Assembly (NCBI GenBank): GCA_024305405.1
Contig: JAKNDB010000087.1
Location: 8,868,501 to 8,932,500, forward strand
Direction: 5' to 3'
Length of the DNA stretch: 64,000 bases
Origin: Dirofilaria immitis
Lineage: Eukaryota; Nematoda; Chromadorea; Rhabditida; Onchocercidae
The notes under the pieces were generated by a model. The model worked only from the letters and a program-made list of their open reading frames with translations. It did not search any database and was not told the origin of the DNA. Positions 12,479-25,993 of this stretch are shown piece after piece (position 1 is the stretch's first letter; the number at the start of each line of letters is the position of its first letter). Made by a program: the position numbers and the translations under genes.

Positions 12479-13599
12479 CTCAATGTGATGATTTAATAAA
12501 AGGATGAGTTTAGATCAAGTTAGGATAGCTTATCAACCGTTTAAAATTTTTGTTGAGATATGAATAGAAAACATTGGTTTTTTTTTTTCATTTTTTGACT
12601 CTCCAAATTCTCGAGAATTATTGAAATTTAAATATATGACGATATTTTGACGATTAGAAAAGGAACGAAATGTACCTTCTCAAATTTAAATATTTGCCCA
12701 TAAATGATACATTAAAATTTTAAAATTAAGCAAATACTAATTTTGATATTATTCACTATATTAATTTTTTTCAGAATTATCTTTCATTCTAAAAAGTTTT
12801 TTTCTATTTACCTTTGACCCTTAGTTTTATTTTATGATTTTGTAGTTAATTTAAAAATTGGCAAATAATTTTTAATACTCACTTTAATATGTAATTGGAA
12901 AATAAAAACTACAGAAATCAACATAAGATGATGACATTTTAGCTTAATAATCAAATAACTGATAATTTATTAATAAGATGGTAATGCTTTATCTTGACAG
13001 TCAAGTAATTGGTAAATTAATGATATTTGGTTTAATAATTAAATAATTGATAATTTGTTAAGCAATTCAGGCTTTATTTCCTATTAACTATATTGGCAAT
13101 AATTTACACTTAAAATTTTTATATTAATTGCTCTGATTACTACAAAATCAGCAACTCCCGATTCCCTTTGTTATGATGTTGAAAATTACTAAATTGAATT
13201 AGATTGCTAATTTAATTTTGGCTTCAAAGTAAACGTTTTAAAAGTAATTTCTAAAAGCTCAATGCTTTAATTAGTCAATTTTGGATGTAAATGAAAGTGA
13301 ACTTTTGAATAAATTCAATTTTTATTTAAAATTAAGCTTAATTAAACTATAAATTTACATTAAGAAGTTGTGATTAAAATATGACAACATTACAGAACTT
13401 TTATTATTAATTAGCCTAGTACTAGACAAATTAAAACTTCAAGTATTTGAAGAGTTTTAAGTCAAAAATTTAAATTAACAATGTTTTGAGAAGAGAAAGA
13501 GATAATGGATGAAATAACATAAGAAAATTTAAGTTTAAATATCAGAAAAAAAAGAAAAAAATTGAAATAATAATAGGCTTATTTGAATATATGTATAAT

Positions 13600-13935
13600 A
13601 TGTAGTTCCTAGGCCAAGTAATATTTGAAGTAAACAATCCAAAAGTTTGGCCTAAGCAAATGCGTTTGTTTGACATATGCAAATAGATGGATGTTTGATG
13701 TGTGCATGTGAATGCATGTATGCATGCATTATATCTATTTCGTTTTATTTCATTTCCGAAAAGAAATTTTTGAGCCGGAAGCGAGGAAGTTTGCTGCTTC
13801 TGATATCAATTCTAAAAGAATACAACCATTTCCACTAACACTCTTGGGCCATCAAATTGAAAAACTTAACTCTTGTATATGTTACATTTTGTTTAATACA
13901 TCAGCAAATTATAATTTGAAACAATTTCGATGAAA
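13600..13935. other. Island of higher complexity with an octamer-like motif and a short coding-like frame
   Basis: The stretch has more complex sequence than its surroundings. ATATGCAAAT at 13675-13684 matches a POU/octamer consensus, followed by several TGCATGCA-type palindromes to 13729. Downstream, a frame on the plus strand (about 13760-13860) encodes EIFEPEARKFAASD and similar non-biased residues. This could be a cis-regulatory element, an orphan exon or both. No family was recognised. Confidence 0.25.
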
Positions 13936-14339
13936 TGATTTCAATTATTTATTGTTTCAATATTTCTCGAGATTTTCCAGGTAATTAAAGTTTGAAATGA
14001 TGCAAAAGTATATTTATAGTGAATTTATTATGTTTTCAACTTTTCCAGTGTTAGCAACAATTGCAATTACAATGCTAAAAATAAAATACGGCCTAAAATT
14101 TTATTTTTAAAAAGTAAAAACGCATAAAAATTAGAATAAGTTTTGTGGATGAACAAGAAAGTACATACTAGTCAAAGCGGCTTTTTTTGTTTTCTATTAA
14201 AATTCGCAAAAAAATTTAGAAATGAGCTTTATAACTTAGAAATATAAAATGTTTCAACCATTAGGAAACTTTTCAATAAATTGATTCTTTGAACTTTAAA
14301 TCGATTATGAAGCAGTATGAGAAGAATGGTGGTTGAAAA

Positions 14340-17300
14340 TTTTCAACACTATAGATAGCATTCTCCAACAGTGCGGGAAAAATTTTGATAATACAGGGAA
14401 AATTTTTTCGGTAATTTCTGATGGGACGGAGAAGATTCTGATGGCGCGGGGAAACCAGTCTTTCATGATAGAAAAAGATGCTTATTTTTCTTTATAAAAC
14501 AAAATATTGACCAAAGCTTTGGCTTTATAATGAACTGAAGGCAGCCTCGGGTCTTACTAGTTTGATATCCAATTCAAAAAGATTACATTTTTGCCTGTCT
14601 TTTGGCTCAAAGATAATTTTCCTTTCTTCCTTATTTCAAAGTTTTAAATAAAAACTGAAGACTAAATTAGAATTGCATTAAAATATGAAAAGCTTCAAAT
14701 TTCTGATTTAAAATTATTAAAATTGAAAAATAATTAGAATAATTTTCGAGAAATGGTTATATTAAAATAAAACAATTTAATTTCAATATTCCGGAAAAGA
14801 TATTTCATATTAAAATGGAAACTTTCAATTATAATTTAAAAAAAAAGAAAATCAATAAATGAAAGCCATAAATATTTAAGCATACATATGAAATAGAAAT
14901 AAATTAAAAAGATTGTAAAGAATTCTTTTCGTCCAATTACCCACTCTTCTCTTCATCTTTTTTAAATTTTGTTTTAAATTTAGTTTAAGACAAAGTAAAA
15001 ATTGATTTTAAAAATTATAAGTAGTATGACTTTATGATCCATTGATCGATTTCAAATTTATCTCAGTTACGTGATTCAAGGCGAAAAATAGATGATACTT
15101 AGAATTGCAGTTCGAAATGAAATGTCAAACTTATTTAATATCAAAAAATAAAATTGATGATATTTTATTCTAAATGCTTTTTCATGGTATAATAAATGAT
15201 AGATATGAAAATGCATCGGAAATTGACACTTGAAAATTTATTCACGATTACAGTAATATCAATAATTATCATGATTAAAAACACCATTAATCATCAGAAT
15301 CAACTGCATTTATTACCGTCGAATTGAAAAAACCAGTTTGATTCGAAGAGACACAAAAAGCTAATCGAATCTGGAAATCCATAAAAAACTTATCTAATCT
15401 GATCGCAATCACCGTAATCGTGTTGAAGAGGCCGACGGGATAGAGAAATCTATAAAGAAAATGGAATTCGAATTCTACAAATATAAATTATCAAATTTAT
15501 TAAATCAAACTGTAATTAGTTGCTATGAAAAGATCGATTGGATTATTTGAATATCTATAGAATTAAGCCTAAATAAATGATTCCCTTGTTTATAAAAAGA
15601 TTTTCCAATTAAGTTTCATAAGACATTTTTGGTTTTTGTAATATATTTTAATGATAAGTATCAATGATATTTTTGCAAAAAGAAATTATATGCTTATCCT
15701 CAAGAAAAAAAAATGGAAACATTAAACGATGTGAATCGTAGATTTTGCAAAATTTGATTCTAATCATGTTTTTAACATGTTATCAACAATGTACTTATCA
15801 ATCTTGAACAATCATAGTATCATCAAAATTGAATTTAAAAAATATTCCCCAAATAGCAATTCCTATGGTAATTATCACAACTATTTGCTCAGAAATTTAT
15901 CGAAGAAAAGAAAATTTGTTTTTAAAGTTTATATGAATTAAATTTCTTTGAATCGCTGAAAAAATCAAGTATTATTTGCTTGCAGCTACATAATAAAAGT
16001 TTTAAATGCTATTCAATGAAGTAAAAAAAAAAAAACAAAAATTTCCGATACATGTGAGATTTGAAATTGAATGAAATGAAAAGAAAATTATCAGAGATTA
16101 TTTCGATAGTTTCAAAGAGTATATATAATAGATTATGTCAAAAGAGATAAGTATATATGTATAAACAATAGAAAAAAGGAACAGTATCTAAATTTTCTAT
16201 TGAAATTTAAAAGAATTTTATTTCAAAACTTTACAAAGTTTGGGAAGAGAAATTCTTTTGATTTATAATATCATAAATATAACATTAATGATCTTAGCCA
16301 TAATCCTAAACTTCCAGGCTTAGAGAAATGAAATAAAGCAGCTTTCCATGAATAATTAATTCCAATTTTAAAAAACTTGTATAAGTGGATGCCTTCGATT
16401 TGTCTTATGATAGATATTTTAGTCTTATCACTAGACTTGTCTTGTCGCAGATATTATCATCCTTTCTTTAATTTTATAGTTAGAGAAAAATGAAGTAAAG
16501 AAATGGAATTTTTTACTTAGTCTACAGGAAACGAGCAAAAATCAGCGAATTGAATGATAATAAATTCAACTAAAAGATGATTAATATTATATAAATATGA
16601 TAAAAGGAGAAAAATTTATTCCATCTTTTTATAAGCCAAACTTGGCTTACAGCATTTGGCTTACCCTCGAGAATTTAAATGAGAATTTCTAAAAAAGTAA
16701 CAACAAAAATTACGCATAACGCCTCATCTTTTCATATTTGTTAGAAATTTTGAGAAAAAAATATGAACACTTCTTTTACTATAATAATTAAACTATTTCA
16801 TTATCCAATATTAATTAGCATAAAAGCAAATGATAACAAATGAATAGTTCAAAAGTTTTTTTCAACTGATCAAAATTTATTGATTTTCAATAGCACATAT
16901 TTAATTTTTAATTTACTAAGAATGGATGAATATTTGCATATATTGCATATATTTTTAATCAATTGGTTTTTATCGATATTGGCATTGCGATGTTTTATAA
17001 AATTAAACTTCAATAATCATTAAAAATTATCATTGTTAGTCTTTCCATTTTTTACTTTTTGGATGAATAAATTTAAGTACGAGAAAATAAATTTAAAAAA
17101 AAGAAAAGTTTTTTGTTTAACTGATGCAAGAGACCATTTAACATTAATTATTTATTTGACCTTTTCAGGATAAAAATATATTCATTTGCTATGATATTTA
17201 TAAATCACATTGGTTCGAAGTTTTCAAGATGATAGAGTGATCATATCTGATAATTGCTTACTCGTCTTTCATTATTGAATTTTAACAATTAGTTATCAAG

Positions 17301-20300
17301 CATTATTAAATGTTAATATTATCAAGCACTGTTAAATATGATGATAACATAATAGAAGATGGTAACATGACTATATTTATCAATATAACTAAATAATTAT
17401 ATCAAAGAGAAGAAAGCAAATATTATTCGGAAAAATTCAATTTTTGGTAGTATCACAATAAAAGTCACTTTTCCTTTCCCTCAGTGATTACGATAACATA
17501 TCAGTTCTTCATATCATCATTTTTCTCATTCGAAGAACATGTAAAATTCAGAATATCAAATTTAGTTTTCCGATGATGAAATATTTAATATTTTATAATA
17601 CAAAAATTCTTCCGCCTATAAAGATTGACATTGAAAGTTCGAAATGATAAAATTGAATTACTATTTATCAGATTTGTATTTTAGTAAGCAATAAAAAAAT
17701 GAAATAGAAATAGTTTATGCTAAAATAACAGTAAAATTTAATTGTCGATAAAAATTACTTCTATTCTTATTTTAAATAATATTACAGTAATTAAATTATT
17801 AAAATTGAATATGAAATCTAATCTATCTAATAAAACGTCAATAATTTATTCAAATTTCAATTTTTATTCAATATAAAGTAGTCGTTTTTATAAGAATAAG
17901 AAAAAAGAAAATGAAATAAAAATATTTTAAACGAAATTTTTATATTAAATTTAAAGTAATAAAAATTTTAATTCTATGATATTTTGAAATTGAATCAATT
18001 CCCTACAAATGAAAAAGATTTTATAAATGAATCAAACTTTTGAAGATTCTCAAGAATTCCAAATTGATTTTCAAATATTTTAAAAGATCTGCTTCATTAA
18101 ATTTTGCTTTTTTTCTTTTCAAGCAACAGATTTTTAAGTTCAATTTTTAGATTGAACAACAAAAAGCAGTTCTGATCAACCGTTACATTGTTAAAAATAA
18201 AAGCCAACGAATGCATAATTTTAAAAAAGCAAAAAGAAATTGAAAGAAATGAAAAAGGAAATGGATAGAATTCATTGTCATACATTTCCGATAATATGAA
18301 TTTTGAAAATGAAATTTAAAAACTTTAAATTTTCCAATAAATTTGTTTCCTTCTCATTGCGATATTTTTAATCAGCGGAATATTAATCAATCATTCGCAA
18401 ATAAATCAAGAGCTAAATCTTTTACTGATCAAGATATTAGAAAATGAAATATTACGATATCAAAAAATTTTAATAATTATTATAATTTATTTTTCAATAA
18501 CACTTTACATTTTCAGACCTAAAGAAAGCGTTGAATTTGAATCAAATTTTAAACAATTTGAGGAATATTATAGAAAATACCTAAAATTCAAATTTAAGAA
18601 TTATTATACTAAATAAGTTATAATTATACGATTATTTTAATTTAAAAATTTTGATGGAATTTAAATTAATTGAAATAATTTACGGAATGAAAATAAACAT
18701 TTAATTAAAATCAAAGATTTTACTTTTTCCTTTGAAAATTTATTGATTTCATAAATTATTTGCTATGAATGAATATAAAACGATCGATAAATCTTTCATA
18801 AATAATTTTTCTTTTTTCGATAAATTTTTACGAAATTAAGATTTGTTAAAATTATTATTATTTAAAGCATAAAATGCATTTCATGTGGAAAAATTTTTAA
18901 AATAGTATAATAGCTAATATTAAGTTAGTCGTTGAACAGATTTCTCGATCGAATGGAACCAATACGGGTACTGTAATCTGTTGAGGTTAAATCAAATTTA
19001 AGAATACTTTGTATTCTTAAATTTGCCATCTGATTATTTTTACATTTTCATCATTTTACTCCTAGAACTTCTTTCCAGTTACGTTTATTGATCTTTACTT
19101 ACTGTAAAAACTATAATAATCATGTTTTATCTCAATTTACTTAACACTATTGCTTATTTTATCTAGAATTGGTATTTTCGAGATTTATTTTAAAAAAGTA
19201 ATTCACTAAGATTCATTTCGATAAATCGTTGTTATATGACATGAATTAAATGAAACTAATTTTTAGCACAATGAAAATAATATTGAAATTTTGATTAAAA
19301 TAGCAGGGCAGTTAATGCCAAATTGTACTTCACGAAATTAAAGTTTTATCAAATAATAAGCATTATTTTTGAAAACAAAATCTCCTTCAAAAGTTTTATT
19401 TTTCAATTTAATTATTAACATTTCAAAATATTTAAATAATATCATATTTATTTCCAATACGGTTTTCTAATTCACTGAATCGAAAAAACCTTGAACTGAG
19501 TTACATTTTAGAATGCAAAAATCAAAATGAAAGAATTGCAATTTAAAATTCAATTCATAAATTCAAAAATAATATGTTTAATCTTTTATCTAAATTAACG
19601 AATATTTCAATTTAACACATACTTCAATCTAATACTATAATTAATATGATGTAAGATATATCTTTTTCTTTTTCAGTCCTATCAATTCATTTTAAAATTG
19701 CTCATTTCAATTTTTTCTTCGATTATTTCTGAATGATTGTTGTTTATGTCTATTTTAATAATTCAGAAATGAAATAACGAATAATGATTTCCTGGTAAAT
19801 AGTTATTTGTCATTTCAAATATTCTCCGTTGGTATTTATCATTTTTTATTTACCATAGGAATATTATATAGTAAAATAAGATACAAACTAAAAATGAATT
19901 GTTGTCATTTACGGAAGTATTTAGATAGCAAAAAGGTGTATTTTAAAATGCTATAATTATTTCCTCAAACTAAAAAGCATAATTTAAAAGCACCTGAATT
20001 TGCTATTACCTTAACATTCAACCATAGAGATTAATTTTAGTTTTTTCCTTTTAAAAAATCCTTGTCATGATATGAACTGATTACAATATTATAATATCAG
20101 TAATTTTTAGAATTCACATAATTTTGTTTGTGATATTTGTTAGAATATAGCAAATATTAAAAACAACTTCCGCAGATATATTTTTAAGATTTTATATATT
20201 TTTGTAATAAATTTTATTTAAAAATTTTTGATAGAATATTCGTAAAAATATTTATATTGAAGATACATATAATAAATAAAAAAAGTTTTGGCAGGTTAAT

Positions 20301-20350
20301 TTTTTAAGATTGCGCTATTTTTTTTTATTTTAGCTTTATTGGAAATAAGA
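14340..20350. other. Long gene-poor AT-rich stretch
   Basis: No gene was recognised. Small patches stand out: a G-rich patch at 14370-14460 (repeated GGGAAAATTTT), a 50-codon open frame starting near 15404 (DRNHRNRVEEADGIEK), and a perfect hairpin at 18993-19025. The remainder is A/T runs. Confidence 0.4.
18993..19025. repeat. Perfect 15-bp stem hairpin
   Basis: CAAATTTAAGAATAC is followed by a TTT loop and its exact reverse complement. It lies 1.36 kb upstream of the cat-2 start codon. Confidence 0.85.
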
Positions 20351-20362
20351 AATTTAATTTAG
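20350..20362 (+). promoter_or_regulatory. Putative spliced-leader acceptor of cat-2
   Basis: AATTTAATTTAG ends 17 bases before the ATG at 20380. No upstream coding exon was found, so this acceptor-like site is best explained as a trans-splice site for the 5' end of the mRNA. Confidence 0.45.
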
Positions 20363-20379
20363 AAATTATAAAAGCGATT

Positions 20380-23300
20380 ATGTCGAAATATGGTAGCCGA
20401 GATAGTTTGGTACATCAAGCTAGCACTGATCGTTTACAAAATGTTGCAATCAAGCAACAAATTATAGAAAAACGTCGAAAAGAAATTGCAGAATCATCGG
20501 AATATTCTCGAGTAAGTTCTGAAAAGTTTCAGCTTTCTCATCATCTTGTTTATATGTCATTTCCACTTCATGCGACATTATTGTTATTAATCCCTTTCCC
20601 ATTTCTGATATTCTCATTTTTACTTATCTGTCTTTTTTGCATTTTCATCTTTCCTTGTCTTATTTATTTATTTATAATTTTTCTTTTATTATCGCATAAT
20701 TGCTTGTTATTTTATTATGTGATTTGTTTATATTCTTAAAAAGAATTGGAAAATGATGAAGTTTTACTATTTAATTTATTTAGATTTTAAAAAATTAAAT
20801 GACGAAGGTATAGAACTTATATGGTCATCTGGCTCTGATATACCAATGAGAATTGCTGTTATATTAGCTGCTGAGGGTTATTTTTTATTTCATTTTATTT
20901 TTCATAGAAAATATTTAATGTAATTAAATATCGATTATCTAATTAAGATAGGAAATAAGTTGAATTATTAATTATTCAAGAGAGCCTTATTATACTGTTA
21001 AGAAATCGCTTAAATTTTTAGTAATTAAAATTTTAAATTTTATTTATTTATTTATTTCTAATTATTTTCTACAGAAGATAGTAGTCAGTTTTTATCGACG
21101 ATTTTAATGGAATATGAAGCAAATAACATACGTATGAAACATTTGGAAATACGTCCAGAACGTGAAAGAAATGGATCATATATGGTGTCTGATATGAAAA
21201 AAATTCAAAAGGTTATCAAAAATTTTAAAATAAATTTCCATATAAATATATTGGAATAAATAAATAAATTGTTAAATATACAATAAAGAAACAAATGATT
21301 TCATAAAATAGACAATCAATCTCAAATTTTTTTACATTTTGTTTTGAATTAGTACTAATTAGAATAATAGTAGTTTTCTTAAGCACATTTCTTAATTTAA
21401 AATTTTAAGTAATGCAAAATAACTATTTTTTTTGAATTGAATTGAAATTTTGATTTTTCTTTGTTATTTAAAAATGAAAATTTCTAAAAAAAAAAAGAAA
21501 AAAGGAATGTATTTGTTTAAATTTCAGATTTTTATAAAAGAATTAATTATTAATACATTTCTTTCTTTTTTAGTAAAATTTGAAATTTTCACTGATTGTG
21601 AATGCACAAAAATGCATTTTTAAACACAGCGAAATGTTTATCAGATCAATATCATATCGAACGATTAAATGTTTATAATAATACCGATGGACCATTAGGA
21701 AAAAGTATTCTTTTCCATAAATGTATCTGATTTCAAAATATTTATAAAAAATGCCGACAGATTAATGTTTAAATCATTTTTCATGATTTAATATAATTAA
21801 TGGAGAATTAAGGATATTCTATTTTAGATCTTTAAATTTAAAAATTTCATTTTATTCAATTCATCTTATATTTTTTGAAAAAAAAGAAAGAAATTAATTT
21901 AGATTCTACAATCTATTTCAGTTCAATGGTTCCCAAAACATATTGCTGATCTTGATAAATGTTATCACTGCGTTGTAAAATATGAACCAACATCTGATCC
22001 ACGACATCCGGTAATATATTTTTATAAAAGATTTTTCAACTGTTAACTTCTCTTTAAAAAAAGTTTTTAAAAAGAAATCAGAAATGTTAAAAAGATTAAT
22101 GTAAAAAAATTTTCTTGTTTTATGTGGGATAAGTAGAATATGATAATAGTTTTGCTATCATTTTGATAAAATCAATATTCTAGGGATACGGTGATGAATC
22201 ATATATTCAGCGAAGAGAACAATTGAATATTATTGCCAAAGCTTATAAATAGTAAGTTTAATGGTGCTAGGTTTCAATTGGCTTATAAACCTGAAACATA
22301 TTCTTTTTATTAGTTATCGCTCTAATTGATTTCTCCTTTATCATTCTTAAAAATTAATTCTAAAGCTTTTAATTGTCTTCGAAAAGGCATATCAAAATAT
22401 AAACTATGATGTCATATTTTCAAATTAAATCATTTCTCAAAAATGACAAATGTTTATTCAAATTTCATTTTAGTGGTGAAAATTTACCTGATATTGAATA
22501 TAGCCCGGAAGAGCATAAAACTTGGGAAATTGTATTCAGTAAGTTGAAATCATTGCATCAATCGCATACCTGTTTCGAGTATCAGCAAAATTTTCGACAA
22601 ATGGAATTAGAAGGCCTTTTAGAGCCTTCTCGAATACCAAAATTATCGCTTATTAATAAATATTTAAAACGTAAAAATTTGCAAAAAAATTTGTAATTGT
22701 TTCTATTATTTAACATCAGAAGTAATTAATAAATTTTTAAATTTATTTAGAAAATTATTCCTTAGATCTTTTTATTTCTTTGAATAATTTTCAATGTTGG
22801 ATTCAAACGGAAATTTACTTCACACTCCATTAATATGATGCATCATGTAATTCTCCGATATAACATCAAATCTCGAAGTTTTCAGAAACTTAACCTTTAA
22901 CTTTACTCTACTCTGATATTAAGTAAGATAAGTTTATGAGCTATATGAAGTGCTAGTACTATACATTATGGAATTTCAATTTGTAGGAAAATATTGTCGG
23001 GAATGAATTTTGATAGATTATTTTATAGGAACGACTGGATTTACACTTCGACCATGTGGTGGATTACTTTCAGCACGTGATTTCTTAGCCAGTTTAGCAT
23101 TTCGCGTTTTCCAAGTTAGTTGTTTTTGCAGGAATCATATTATTTTTAAGACTCAATTTCTGGATCTTTTAGAAGTCTCAAAAATTGACTGGGCTCTTTC
23201 CTTTGTTTAGACTACCGTATATATCCGACATCATAGTTCACCGCATCATTCGCCGGAACCGGATTTAATTCACGAATTTATTGGACATTGTCCGATGTTC

Positions 23301-24941
23301 GCTGATCCGCTTATTGCCCAGTTTTCTCAGCAAATTGGACTTTTATCGTTGGGAGCAACTGACGAACAAATCGAACAACTTGCTACGGTTGGTATATATT
23401 TTTAATCTCATCGTACAACATGCCATATTCTGTTGCCACAGTATGTTAGATTATACAGTATATTTTCTATATGTTATTAAAACATTTATTTCTTTAAATT
23501 ACTATTGAATACATGAAATACAGTGAATTCAATCTATCAGGTATATTGGTTTATAATTGAATTTGGTTTATGTCGTCAAAATGAACAATTGAAAGCTATC
23601 GGTGCTGGATTACTTTCATCATACGGTGAACTTATGGTATGTTTTCTACATTCTCTTCTTCTATATTCGCATTTTTATGAAAAAAATTGGACGTAATTAA
23701 AATAAAAAAACTGAAAAATTTTTTAAAAAAATTAGAAATTTATAAATTGAACTATCATTTTTGTTTGGAATGATTAACGAAAAATAAAACAAAATTAGCT
23801 TTAATTTAGATAAAATAATTGGAAAGCTAATTCTTTTTAGGAGCTAAGTATAACCAAATGTTTAATCTCTCCATTCAATGTTTTCGACAGTGATAAACAA
23901 TTTCATTGGTCAATAGCAATAATGATAATTGATAACAGTAATAATAGTAATAGTAGTAAGAATAAAATAATAATGATCACAGTAATAATAGTGATAATAA
24001 TGCGAAAGGAGAAAGCATGATAATTGAATGAATTTTAGCATGCATGCTCAGATAAACCGCAGCATGAAGCATTTGATCCGCAGCGTACTGCGCTGCAACA
24101 TTATGAAGATTCTGATTATCAGCCACTTTATTTTGTTGCTGATTCAGTCATCGATGCAGTAGCTAAATTGAGGTATATTAATTCATTTTAATTTTAGTTA
24201 CAATTTATGATTAAATCGTTTATTTATTAATTATTGTTTCTTCTATTATTTCCCTACATTAATTAATATTTGTTAATAATATTTATTTTTTACATTAAAT
24301 TTATTATTAAATAATACTATGCATGTTTTTTTACTGTTCATTAATAGCAAAATCAATCAATCGATGTTTTATTTTCAAATTTCATTGTTGCATTATTCAA
24401 AAATAATTATTTTCTATTGTTAATTTTCATGTAATAGTTATTATTATTAAATCTAAAATTTAAACTCAAATTGACCCCTAAATTTTGCCATTTTTTTCAT
24501 TTATAATTTCATTTCATAGCAATTTTTAAAAACTTATTTGATTGTATCGATTCATTAAAAGATCACAATTATTAGAAATTTGAAAGTTTCATTAATGATA
24601 AGACGAATATTTTCGCCCGTGGAAAGTTGAATCGAGAATGATTTCATCGCATAGGAATCTTTGCTAATGAAATGATATCTGAATTAAATGAAAACTGACA
24701 ATTCAGGAAAAGATTTCCAATTGCGCTTTATCAAATTGCTTTCATTAAAAGAATAATTTTTAGAGTTTTTGCGCAAAATTTTCAACGTCCATTTGGGATC
24801 ATCTATGATCCATATACGGAATCAATCGAAATTATAAAAGAAATAAAAGATCTGAAGAATGGATTAAATCGCTTTAAAAGTGAATTATCATTGTTTGCTG
24901 AAGCTGTCGAAGTATTAAGTAAAAATATGATTGATAAGTAA
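20380..24941 (+). CDS. cat-2: Tyrosine 3-monooxygenase (tyrosine hydroxylase), 12 exons
   Basis: This iron- and tetrahydrobiopterin-dependent enzyme converts tyrosine to L-DOPA, the rate-limiting step of dopamine synthesis, in dopaminergic neurons. Exons: 20380-20511, 20784-20876, 21075-21211, 21574-21704, 21922-22010, 22184-22251, 22474-22670, 23029-23114, 23211-23387, 23541-23636, 24039-24172, 24764-24941. The N-terminal tail contains RDSLVHQAS; an ACT regulatory domain follows (exons 2-4), then WFPKHI and the catalytic domain with [13 protein letters not shown], iron ligands HEFIGH and the Glu of IIEFG, and [28 protein letters not shown] and SSYGEL favour tyrosine over phenylalanine or tryptophan hydroxylase. 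A C-terminal helix follows. As printed the frame breaks three times, each repaired by one A in runs at 20789-20794, 21197-21203 and 21608-21612. With these the exons total 507 codons including stop, the usual length for the family. The final AAGTAAGTT overlaps a donor-like site, so a longer 3' form is possible. It converges with the CARP gene. Confidence 0.93.
23910..24000. repeat. AATAATAGTGATAA-type microsatellite in a cat-2 intron
   Basis: Repeated ATAATAGTAATAGTAG and GATAATAATG units lie in the intron between exons 10 and 11 of cat-2. It is a likely length-polymorphic site. Confidence 0.6.
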
Positions 24942-25930
24942 GTTATATTATTGAAAAAGAATTAATAAGTAAATTTCAACCCATAAAAAATGTAAAAACT
25001 TGATGCTATAAAGTTGGTTAAATCTTAAAGACTTTAAAATCCTCATTGTGAAGAATCCATCAGTGCTATATAATTATTAATGTAAGGATTCTGAAGTCAA
25101 AAGGATTTGAATAATCAATAAATAGTCATGAAGGAAATAATTCTATTTTATTCGTCATCTTAATATTAACTAAAATTTAATTTAAGATTGCATTTTCAAA
25201 ATTTTAAATTTTCTTTTTGCTTTTTTGATTTGTCGGAGTGTTTGTAATTTTATATGTTTTGATAATGTCAAAATAAAATATTTTTTAATGAAAATAAACA
25301 ACTTTTATCAGCAATAGAAAAATCTTGGCTTATTTGATTATTGAATTTTCATTTTGAACTTCGTTTTATGGATCTGCATAATGAAACTAAAATCAGTTTT
25401 ATTAATTAAGCCAATGATAAGGATATCTATTTAAATTATAATATATATTGCATATATAACATATTCATCTATTTCTTCAATAATAAAAAAATTGCACAGA
25501 AAGGCACGCAACTAAATTATCAATCAAAATTATCAACAATTAATTGTCAGATATCACCAGATTCGTTATCACCAGAATCGTTTAATAATATATAGGATAA
25601 AATTTGAGATATTAATTCTTTTTCCTCTTTAAAATGACAAGGCATAATAACTCAGGATTAAAATATCATAAATAAATTATAAATATTAAAAGAAAAATTA
25701 AATAATTCAGCAACTTTTTAATCTTTTTAATCAACTTTCTGGAGTTTGTTGAAAATTCCTGACATTTCGCTAAACTTTTATAGTTATAAAATTAATCTAT
25801 TACAATTCTGATTTACTATAAAAATAATAATTCAAATTTCTAAATGAGTTTGTATAATCATTTTTGATTTCTTCGTATTATTTTAAAAGGATATTTTATC
25901 TTTCTTGAAATTCTGGACTGTGAAAGACAA
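24942..25930. other. Convergent intergenic region between cat-2 and the CARP gene
   Basis: About 1.05 kb separates the two stop codons. No coding frame or RNA gene was recognised; both 3' UTRs must lie here. Confidence 0.5.
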
Positions 25931-25934
25931 TTTG

Positions 25935-25940
25935 TTTATT
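25935..25940 (-). terminator. Polyadenylation signal AATAAA of the CARP gene
   Basis: On the minus strand AATAAA lies 54 bases after the stop codon at 25994, a fitting distance for nematode 3' ends. Confidence 0.5.
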
Positions 25941-25993
25941 ATTTATAAGTTAAAATTACGAAAGTCTAATGATAATAATGATAATGATTCTTG

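Noticed and set aside
20512..20739. Continuation of cat-2 exon 1 into a hydrophobic tail
   Set aside because: A GTAAGT donor follows codon 44; the tail is pyrimidine-rich intron read-through.
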